A DNA stretch of 64,000 nucleotides, from assembly GCA_026075535.2 (NCBI GenBank), contig AP026543.1, forward strand, positions 2,790,001 through 2,854,000. The letters are read 5' to 3'. Below, piece after piece: positions 55,871 to 64,000 of this stretch; the stretch's first letter is position 1, and each line of letters opens with the position of its first letter. The position numbers and the translations under genes are program-made. Source of the DNA: Tricholoma matsutake. Lineage: Eukaryota; Basidiomycota; Agaricomycetes; Agaricales; Tricholomataceae. Below the pieces are notes generated by a model, which made no database searches, was not told the DNA's origin, and saw nothing but the letters and a program-made list of their open reading frames with translations.

Positions 55871-57007
55871 TGATTTCATTGTAGGAGGACTTGAAAGAGC
55901 TCTCAAGTTGCTGAAAGTTGGCGATATAATGTGGATGTTTGATGCAGTGGAAGGAAGCTAGAACAACACCTAGTCTATTCTAGATGGCCAACTACTAGTT
56001 GACACCATTTGAGAAGTCAGAAGTAAGGAATGTATGTGGAAAATGTTCAATGTGAGAGTCAAACATTGGTAGGGTGTAACATGGGTCACACCATGGGTAA
56101 GATTTCCCACACCGCACCCATACCTATCAAAACTGCACCCATTTGAACATCGCAACTGTGGTGCCAGTTTTTTACCACATTTATTTTGAGAACACCACAG
56201 GTCTGATTCACCATGGTAACTTACCTGCCATTTTTCAAGTTCTATAGGGTGTAATTTGCAGTTTAAGTATAGAGTAATACAATACAAGTGTTATACAAGG
56301 TTTTTCGCACCAATGTGAAGGGGGATTTGGTTTATTGCCTTTTTGGGACTACTTGGTTCAACCTGGTCTCTGGTGCATAGCTCTTCCTCTCATCACATCA
56401 GGAAAAACTGGATTTGGGAATTTGACATTATTACCAGAAATTTAATGCTTATTGCCTCTTATTATGGACAATAAGTTAAATAAGTGCTGTTTCTGGCCAT
56501 AAGTAAGATTCCCAGAAAAAAGGAACTTTTAGACTGGTTCATTTATTTTTAGCAACAAAAAATGACCATTAGTAGGAATTAAGTAGTAATTTATGAGCTC
56601 TTAACACACAATTCACAACCATTTATTGAAATTATTTGAATGACCAGATAAGAAGTAGTCAACAAGATGTATTTGCTACCAACAACATTAACAATACAAA
56701 CTACTGGCAACACCTCCATAGTACACTCTCCTCCCTTGTGCCATCATCTGCCTGTCTGCCCATCCTCCTCTCTCACACCCGCTGTCAAAGCAAGCTGCAC
56801 CCATAATCCACCCTATGAGCAGTTGCATGTAGGCATGGAGATGGGTGCCATGTCACTCTGCATCATTGTCTGGCTCTCCTAGTGGTGCTTGGGGCCAGTG
56901 CTGATGCTGGTGCTCACACTCCCCATTGGTCGGTATGCATCAGCTTCCCCCCTACAAGCAGTTGCTTGTAGCAGAGGTGTCTGGATGCATGGATTGCATG
57001 GCATGTG
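55871..57007. other. unassigned CpG-poor sequence
   Basis: Includes whatever lies upstream of the C gag (possibly its 5' LTR, not identified) and a stretch before element Z with two GAGCAGTTGC-type motifs (about 56818 and 56956). No gene recognised. Confidence 0.4.
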
Positions 57008-57271
57008 GAGTACTTTACACTCCCCCACCTATTCCGGTTGGATTCCGGTTTGTCTGGCCAGAATTTCTGGAATTTCTGGAATCTGGTGGAATTCTTTTTG
57101 TATGTAGTTTTCCCTATGCAGCACAATTCTGGTCGGAATAAGGATTCAATTTACATCCAGAATCCCTGGAATCTGACTGGACTCATCACAACCAGAATAA
57201 CAGGAATAACTGTACTAGCTGGAATAACTGGAATAACCGGAATGCATGTGCTTCCCCAAATAAAAGTTCAA

Positions 57272-57350
57272 CATACAACAAGAATTGAACCCTCAACCTT
57301 GGGTCTGCATATCACAGTGTGCTTAACCACTGAGCTACCAGGTAATCATT
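57272..57350 (-). other. tRNA-like sequence near the left end of element Z
   Basis: Minus strand: TGGTAGCTCAGTGGTTAAGC (complement of about 57321-57340), an excellent D-arm/box A, and GGGTTCAATTC (complement of about 57283-57293) as box B. It points to the left end. Of the four in Y and Z, this most resembles a real tRNA. Confidence 0.65.
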
Positions 57351-58407
57351 CCTCTAGATACATTTAATACCTTTATGACCAAACCAAGGTGCGTAGTTAA
57401 CTGCAGCCATTAATGGAATAAATAAAAAGTATGCATACATGCATGACACATGACATGTGACTGCCAGCTCACAACCACCACCACCACCATCATCAATGCT
57501 GCCTCCTCCTCCTCTCCACTCTACCACTACCACTGTGTGTGCACCCACCACTGTTCCCATGCCCACTGCCACCATCACCACCACCTTCAAATGAGCCAAC
57601 TGGATGGAATGTGGGCCCAAACGACATTGCCATCATTTGGGCCATAGATAAGTTTTTTTCTTTTTTCTTTTTCTTTTTATCAATCAACTAATTGTAATTT
57701 ATTGCTTTTTAGGTTGTATGCTACTGGGGATGACCTGCCACAATGAAAAACACAAGCTGACTGGATGGAACATGGGCCCAAATGACATTGCCATCATTTG
57801 GGCCATAGATAAGTTTTTTTCTTTTTTCTTTTTCTTTTTATCAATCAACTAATTGTAATTTATTGCTTTTTAGGTTGTATGCTACTGGGGACAACCTGCC
57901 ACAACAAAAAATGCACAACCCATGCCCATGCCCACTTGATCCCCTCCTTCCCATTCAAATGGGATGTGAGGCTGTTGACATGGGCTAGGAGGGTGCAGAG
58001 GGATGCCAGGAGACCCCAGAAGGGGTACCTGTCTAGTAAGAACCCACCAACCTCTGTACTCGCGCCACATCGCACTGACATGCCCAAACCCCCCCCCCAA
58101 AAAAAAGACAAAAACAGAAATCCAAACAGGGGATGACAGTGACAAACAATGACAAGCCACCCACCCCCAACCTCACGAGCAACTGCTCATGGGGTGGATC
58201 ATGGGTGGAATGACACCCAGGTGCAGGGACAGGAGATGACAATGACACACCACCCACCCCCAGCCTCATGAGCAACTGCTTGTGGGGTGGATCATGGGTG
58301 GAACAACAATGATGACAAGCCACCCACCACCAGCCTCATGAGCAACTGCTCATGGGGTGGAATGTGGGTGGAATGACAGACAACACACCTAGCACAGTGG
58401 GGTTGTG

Positions 58408-58680
58408 TCCCCTCCCCCTCCCCTGCACTTTGTGTGGGGAGGGGTTTTTTCATACTTTTAATTATTTATTAGTATTGTGCCCCCCCTCCCCCATTTTGTG
58501 TGGGGGAGGGATTTTTTTCTTCATGTTTTTACCTCCCCCCTTGCACTGAACGTGAGGGGTTAGCTTTTTATGTATATAAATAAAACTTCCTCTTGCATCT
58601 CGTGAGAGGGAGGATTTTTTGTTTATGTATATAATCACAATCATCCCCACTCCCTCGCATTCAATGTGAGGGATGTGGTT
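58408..58680. repeat. row of five hairpins in element Z
   Basis: Inverted repeats CCCCTCCCC...GGGGAGGGG, CCCTCCCCC...GGGGGAGGG, CCTCCCC...GAGGGG, TTCCTCTT...GAGAGGGAGG and CTCCCTC...GAGGGAT. T-rich runs follow several of them (TTTTTT, ATTTTTTT, ATTTTTTG). Order and spacing match the row in element Y. Confidence 0.75.
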
Positions 58681-58761
58681 AATTGAAAAAAATTGATCTT
58701 AACTACTTCGAAAAAAATTAGAGTGTCATGAATAAACATTATATTACTAAATAATAATTCT

Positions 58762-58850
58762 CCTGTGGCTCAACTGGTTAAGCACACATGTTTGGTTTGT
58801 CATGTGATCACTCTAATCAAGATGTCTTGAGTTCAATCCTTACTCTGCAC
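58762..58850 (+). other. tRNA-like sequence near the right end of element Z
   Basis: Plus strand: GTGGCTCAACTGGTTAAGC (58765-58783) and GAGTTCAATCC (58829-58839). A 6-bp stem CACATG/CATGTG encloses the anticodon-loop position. It points toward the right end. Confidence 0.65.
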
Positions 58851-59096
58851 AAATATATTCTGTAGGCACTTTGACAACTTAAGACTTGAAATTTGACTAT
58901 CCATTAGGGTATATACTCTAAGTTGAGCATCTGGAGTAACCAGAATCTGGTCAGAATAACCGGAATAACTGGACTCCAACCAGAATAACTGGACTCCAAT
59001 CAGAATAACTGGACTCCAACTGGAATAACTGGACTCTGACCAGAATAGGTGGGGGAGGGTAAATTACAGGGCATGTGCAGCATTATAGTGTTGTGT

Positions 59097-59540
59097 TGGT
59101 GGGGATTCCTAGTCCGGGGGGTTAGGGGACAGTCAGTAATGTGGCAGGGGGTTGGTAAGTGCTTGCCTTGCAGGTATACCCCTTCACGAGTCTCCCAGCC
59201 ATCTCCTATCTGCTATTGTTAGCCTCACATCCCATTTTGATGGGGAGGAGGGGGTTAGCACATGATTGAGCATGGGTTTGTGGCCATGTGTCATTCTTGG
59301 TAGCTATTTGATTGCATTGGTGTGGCATATGCAATGTTGTCATGTCATTGGTGGGGATTCCTAGTCCAGGGGGTTTGGGGACTGTCAGCAACATGATGGG
59401 GGGTTGGTAAGTGCTTACCTTGCAGGTATACCCTATCATGAGTCTCCCAGCCATTTCCTATCTGCTATCGTTGGCCTTGCATCCAATTTTGATGGGGAGG
59501 AGGGGGTTAGCACATGATTGAGCATATGTTGTGTTGTGTC
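59097..59540. repeat. tandem duplication, about 252-bp unit
   Basis: Unit 59097-59348 repeats from 59349 to about 59540. On the minus strand it contains a module (GGGATGTGAGGC, CTGGGAGAC, GGGGTATACCTGCAAGG, then GTAAGCACT in complement) also present in X (about 51395-51490) and Z (about 57955-58045). It is another mosaic fragment of the X/Y/Z group. Confidence 0.75.
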
Positions 59541-60460
59541 TGCATCCATCATTACCACTAGAATCCCTGAATATGATCAAACATAGTTAGTTAGGTTATA
59601 GAAACAAGAAAAGTTACCTGGGCTGGTGTTGTGTTGGTCTTGCATGTGATGTGGCACCACTGTGGCCATGTGTCATCCTTGGTAAATGTTCAATGCCGTA
59701 TTTGGTCACCAAGAGGCTGTGATATGGCAGCTGTGGTTGTCACTGCTTAGAGAGATGGAAGCTTGTGGAAGGGGATGGGGATGGAGACAAAGAAGAGACA
59801 AAGATGTGGTTGAAGAAAAACCTTTGTTTGGTCTATGTTTGATGCATGTTGAATTTCCAGTGGGGTTTGAAATGACTTGGACATCAAGATGCAAGATATG
59901 TGATGCATGCGATGGCAGCCGCTGTTGAACTTGAAGCGCATAGATTCCAAGTTAAAGTTACTACTAGTTCTTCTAGTATCCACTCATGTAAATTACTGAC
60001 TCTTTGTTACTTTATGTCAACCAATACCATACATCTTACACCATCTAGTGGAGCAACCTTTAGTAGGGTCTGAAATGGTCATTTCAAGCTATTCAACCTA
60101 TGATACATAGTCATGCAATGTTCTTTTTTGTTTTCCTTTCAGAATGTTTTTACAAGTAAAATATGGAAATCCACTGAAATTAGTGGAGTAGTAAGTACCA
60201 GGCACACTGGGGTGTTCAGATTTTCAGGATAAATTTACCAGGATTCCTGAAAACTTATAGTGCACTAGGGAAAACACAGCCTAAAAGCTGGAATAAGTAG
60301 TGTTTGCCATAAATCTCTGCTGCTTAGCGACATTACTATACATTAGTCACATTTCCAGTAATAGATGGGAATTAAGCCTGAATTAGGAAATCATGTTCTT
60401 CCTGTGCAAGCCCAGTAGATGGTGCCCTGACTCACACTCCTCACATTGAAATACAGTAAA
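59541..60460. other. unassigned sequence
   Basis: Short frames only, no recognised gene or terminal repeats. Confidence 0.4.
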
Positions 60461-61063
60461 TGAGCTTTTTGGGTAAACTAGGAGGAAGGTGTGCATACCA
60501 AAAAAGAATGGTTAAGTGATTCACCTAATGCTTAGGGGGGGGGGGTATATATATACTATATATAATGTCAAATACAAATTTTCAAAAGGATCCATTGAGG
60601 CATTGTGGAATATACTGGGATGAGCTTTTTAGGTAAACTAGGAGGAAGGGGTGCATACCAGAATGGAACAGTTAAGTCGTTCAACTAATGCTTAAGGGAG
60701 GGTATATATATACTATATATAGTGTAAAATACAAGTTTACAAAAGGATCTGTTCAGGCATTGTGGAAATATGGTGGGATGGGTTTCTTAGGTAAACTAGG
60801 AGGAAGGGGTGCATACTAAAAAGGAATGGTTATGTAGTTCAACTAATGCTTAGGGGAGGGTGTGTATATACTATATATGATGTAAAGTACAAATTTGCAA
60901 AAGGATCCATTGAGGAATTGTGGAAATATGGTGGGATGGGTTTCTTAGGTAAACTAGGAGGAAGGGGTGCATACAAAAAAGGAATGGTTGGTTTATTCAG
61001 CTAATCCTTTGGGGAGAATGTATATATACTATATGCAATGTAGAATACAAATTTGCAAGGGGA
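60461..61063. repeat. minisatellite, four units of about 158 bp
   Basis: Units start at 60461, 60621, 60779 and 60937 (last one partial). Each begins with a TAAACTAGGAGGAAGG block and carries a TATATATACTATATA palindromic stretch near its middle. Units differ by scattered substitutions, so the array is not brand new. Confidence 0.9.
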
Positions 61064-61920
61064 ATAAATAGCTAATTATTGAGATAGAGCAAAACAACCT
61101 TTGGCCCAACCTCAAGCACAAAATCCCTCATATCTTTGCAAATACTCTACCATGTAGGCTAAATATTGGATCATTTTGAAGTGGAAATAAGGCTGAATCC
61201 AAAACCCATTAAAACCTGCAACACCATGCAATGGGTTGCAGTGTGCTACAGGTTTGACTTTTTGGATACCATACCTGTACCTGTGTACACTGTCACATGA
61301 ATACCACAGGTATTCCTGTGCAGGCCACCATATCCTGCAAAAGGTGAGTCTCCCTTTCCTTCTTGTGTGCATAGCTGACCACTACTAGATGTTCCAACAA
61401 AAAATTGTTGTGTTTCTGGATGGGGTCCTGGGGACATGCATGTGAGCCTTGCACCAAGGCAAAACAAAGGTGTGAGGAGGTCATGTGGGAGGGGCAGAAA
61501 GCTCCTGCAGGGAAGGCATTGGGGTCCAGAGAGGGCATGTTAGACTTAGTGAGGGAGTTAGTGGGAGTGGTGAAAGGGGATGAAGAGGGAGTTGCATGAG
61601 TTGTGTAAGCTGTGAGAGCTCTGTAAGGAGGTGGTGGGGATCCAGGAATCTGTGTTGAGATTCACACCATGATCTCCAAATCAGCGCATTTGATGTGTGT
61701 CCTATTCCTGGCACATCCCTTTGATGCATCAGACAAATGTGGGTTGTGATCTGCCAAGATCAATGTGTTGATGATACTCAACCTGGAAACCCAAACAAAA
61801 CACCTAAAAGGGTCCTATTTGGCATAACACAAGTCAGAGGAAGGTTGTGATCTGTTCTAAACTTTCACCGATCTCCAATAATAACAAACTAGATGATCCA
61901 AACAAAGTTTGGGATGTGCA
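61064..61920. other. unassigned sequence
   Basis: CpG-poor, with several short open frames on both strands; none recognised. Confidence 0.4.
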
Positions 61921-62035
61921 AAGTAGTTGCGAGATTTGCGAAGTAGTTTTGAGATTTGTGAAGTAGTTTTGAGATTTGTGAAGTAGTTTTGAGATTTGTG
62001 AAGTAGTTTTGAGATTTGCAAAGTAGTTTTGAGAT
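61921..62035. repeat. 20-bp tandem repeat, nearly six copies
   Basis: AAGTAGTTTTGAGATTTGTG repeated in register from 61921; the outer copies have a few changes and the last is incomplete. Confidence 0.95.
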
Positions 62036-62781
62036 GTTGTGATATTTTTAGGGATTGCAAAATGAATTGCAAAGATATTGGTGAGTGATGGAAAGGTTGA
62101 TAAATGATGCAAGAGGTGAATGATGATGAATACGAGAGGATGACGATAATATCAAGAGGCAAGATGAAGATGAATGAGTTTTGACAAAATCTGAAGAATT
62201 TTCAGACTAAAACTTGTGACTCAAATGATGAGAAGAGAGTTTTTAGCTCTCCACTACTAATACTATACTTGGGGGACACTTCCCTTGTTATTCATCATGG
62301 ATAATACAAGGTTTTTGTAGGTTAAAAAGAGATAGTACCAAAAAGGCAATAGTGGGCATGGGGAGAACATGAGGCAAAAGAAAACATATGGACTTCAGGG
62401 ATGAAGTGATAACCAATATGTAACAATAACCACAAGTCTAGGAAGTGTGGGAGACAATAAATCAAAATATAGACTGTCCTTTTGTTCTAGAATTGGCTAA
62501 ATATTGCAAAAATTGCAAAAATATTGCAAAACATCATGATGTGCCTCGAGGTGATGTGTGCTGCATGAATATAGCCAAAATGTGGTTCGTCAAAGTCGAT
62601 TATGTAAAGGGGGAGTGATGGGAAGCATGTGAAGTAGAAACTAAAAATGCAAAATCTTCAAAATGTCTGAAATTTGATCGGAAGCTTGCAAAATAGTCAA
62701 AAAAGGTTCAAAAGATGCTGAAAATAGATGCGAAATGATTGAGGGGTGATCGTGAATGTTTGTGGCTGTGCATTGACTAGT
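62036..62781. other. unassigned sequence
   Basis: A-rich, no recognised gene. Short words such as ATTGCAAAA recur around 62480-62530. Confidence 0.4.
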
Positions 62782-62862
62782 GTTGCCATGGCTTAAGCTG
62801 ACTTAAGCCAAGGTTTTTTGCTATCTTGGGAAATTAATTACATAAAATTACCAAAATATTTG
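62782..62862. mobile_element. partial copy of the 39.1-kb foldback MITE
   Basis: Carries the left-arm sequence (TAGTGTTGCCATGGCTTAAG ... TTTTTTGCTATCTTGGGAAA) of the MITE at 39073-39210, without the second arm. Confidence 0.7.
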
Positions 62863-63156
62863 AGGAGCTAGATCCCATCAAAAGCTGAGGGTGTTAGAAA
62901 ACCACCCCATTACCTAATAAAATTTCATTTTATTTTATTATGTCAAATTATGCTACAGTACACCAAATGATGCCAAATAATGCTACACTTTGATAGCATG
63001 AGAATTTTATTTTGCATGCATCAATATGTATGCGCATGTATGAGTGTGTCAGTAACAACAATGTACAATATATGTAACATAGTATATAAACCCTAAATGT
63101 ATGCCTAGAGGACCCCAGTTGTGTTTTCTTAGGTATTCCACCTATGCTTTCAGTGT

Positions 63157-63297
63157 TGGAGTAGGGTGAGTGGTCACCTACTCCAGGTAGTCACATGACT
63201 GGGTAGTCAGTAGCAGAGTCACATGTACATAGGCAAGAGCACTACAACTATGTCATCTTGGGCATAGCTAGAGCCTAGGAGACTCAGCACGTCTCCA
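63157..63297 (-). mobile_element. solo LTR related to element E
   Basis: 141 bp, TGGAGTAGGG...CGTCTCCA, flanked by the 4-bp duplication GTGT (63153-63156, 63298-63301). Its first 45 bases match the complement of the E LTR; the rest has diverged. Confidence 0.85.
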
Positions 63298-63438
63298 GTG
63301 TGAAAGGCCTTTCTCAACAAACTCACCTATTAATAACCCCTTGCATCAAAACCATCAATTCCCCCATCATGCATGCAGATCCTGCCCCCTTCTTGTAGAG
63401 AGAACCTGCATGGTCTTAGCTAGCAGATAGTGGGTGTC

Positions 63439-63864
63439 TATAAGGGCAACCTAAGCCTCTAGCAAAGGGAAATCCGAAGTTAAAATTATGCTACATAATA
63501 CAGGGATTGGGGGCGCACCTAGCAAAGGGAAATCCGAAGAGAAAACTCTAAGGATCCCCTTGCTGATGCCCAGTATATGTGAAGACGACAAAAATCAAAT
63601 ATAACCTAAAAATAGAAAAAGGCGGAGATAGGCGGATCAAGGCCGCCGAATGACATCATACCAAGGGGTATGTGTCAGAAGGGGTACTCCGCCTCTAAAT
63701 ATAAAAGTGTCAACATATACAAACATGATAGCAAAGGAGAATTAGTAATAAAATCCGGAAAAATCATAGAAAATGAAGAATAGAAGGAAATGAGGTGGGG
63801 AAAAATATGGGACAAACATAAAAAATAGGAAAAACACACAGGGCACCCCCCTAGTCCCCTTACA
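63439..63864 (-). mobile_element. solo LTR, family B, nested in an A LTR
   Basis: 426 bp, nearly identical to the B LTRs at 28.8 and 34.4 kb. Flanked by GTGTC (63434-63438, 63865-63869). Confidence 0.95.
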
Positions 63865-63878
63865 GTGTCGCCCTAACA

Positions 63879-64000
63879 GAAGAACACAACTTCCCATATC
63901 AGTGCTTCTCTTACTTGCACATACATCATTGTTTCACTGTGCCACATCTGATTACTCATCCTTTTGGCATGAACTGGAAGTACTTGTATATACATAATCT
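63879..64000 (+). mobile_element. family A element, internal 5' end (runs off window)
   Basis: Matches the complement of the sequence just inside the 5' LTR of the element at 1975-8614. It begins with the self-priming site AGAACACAACT (63881-63891). The element continues beyond the window. Confidence 0.85.

Larger units (their letters stand above)
57008..59069. mobile_element. hAT-like non-autonomous element Z
   Basis: 2062 bp, relative of Y: inverted ends containing TTTACACTCCCCCACCTATTC, flanked by the 8-bp duplication GGCATGTG (57000-57007, 59070-59077). Subterminal arrays of GGAATAACTGGACTCC-type words lie at both ends. Order inside: outward (minus) tRNA-like sequence, a tandemly duplicated cassette (about 57601-57754, 57755-57900), three GAGCAACTGCT motifs (58174, 58268, 58338), five hairpins (58408-58680), outward (plus) tRNA-like sequence. 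No transposase. Confidence 0.82.
62892..63878 (+). repeat. family A 5' LTR with two nested solo LTRs
   Basis: A plus-strand LTR from TGTTAGAAAACC (62892) to GCCCTAACA (63878), interrupted by a solo LTR of element-E type (63157-63297) and a family-B solo LTR (63439-63864). It is directly followed by family-A internal sequence, so it is the 5' LTR of a second A element that runs off the window. Confidence 0.9.

Noticed and set aside
61921..62035. CRISPR array
   Set aside because: The 20-bp repeats are directly adjacent with no spacers, and the host is eukaryotic.

Overview
The window looks like nuclear DNA of a mushroom-forming basidiomycete (Agaricomycete). The host genes carry many short introns of about 45-65 nt. 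Host products include a NAT-type purine permease, a class II P450, mitochondrial uL13, a Nup42/Amo1 nucleoporin, TAF4 and a small HSP20. The repeats are chromodomain Ty3/gypsy elements, a Pif1-helicase/peptidase relic, hAT-like non-autonomous elements and a Tc1 element, as expected for repeat-rich basidiomycete genomes. I cannot name the species.

Layout. (1) 1-12 kb is a repeat block. A decayed Pif1-like helicase with a C-terminal cysteine-peptidase-like part (1-10.1 kb) is split by a 325-bp hAT-type foldback MITE and by a 6.64-kb gypsy element (family A, minus strand). The gypsy element is itself hit by a solo LTR of family B. (2) 12-28.7 kb is the host gene island, with more CpG and intact genes: uric acid/xanthine permease (+), P450 (-), a possible Rrn9-type factor (+) overlapping uL13m (-) tail to tail, Nup42 (-) and TAF4 (+) sharing a 177-bp divergent promoter, tRNA-Gly(CCC) (-), and HSP20 (-) with heat-shock elements. 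(3) 28.76-36.63 kb is a TIR-bounded element (D) split by a nearly intact 6.05-kb gypsy element (family B, minus) and a solo B LTR. (4) 36.6-64 kb is strongly decayed, CpG-poor, nested repeat DNA. It holds a third gypsy lineage (C, minus, 41.7-55.9 kb) broken by a 2.9-kb non-autonomous LTR element with its own cargo ORFs, a solo A LTR and two hAT-like elements (X, Y). A third relative (Z), a Tc1 element inside a solo A LTR, several tandem repeats, and the 5' end of another A element running off the window end complete it.

Most insertions have visible target-site duplications, so the order of events can be read: 5 bp for LTR families A and B, 4 bp for the small LTR element, 8 bp for the hAT-like elements, TA for Tc1. 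The most unusual material is the X/Y/Z group. Y and Z are about 2.1-2.2 kb, with related TIRs and 8-bp duplications, an outward-pointing tRNA-like sequence near each end, a conserved row of five hairpins, and repeated cassettes that look like exon ends followed by spliceosomal introns. Other notable points: both gypsy families appear to be self-priming (Tf1/sushi type), and the otherwise open family-B polymerase has lost both catalytic aspartates of the RT YxDD box through two CpG-to-TpG changes.
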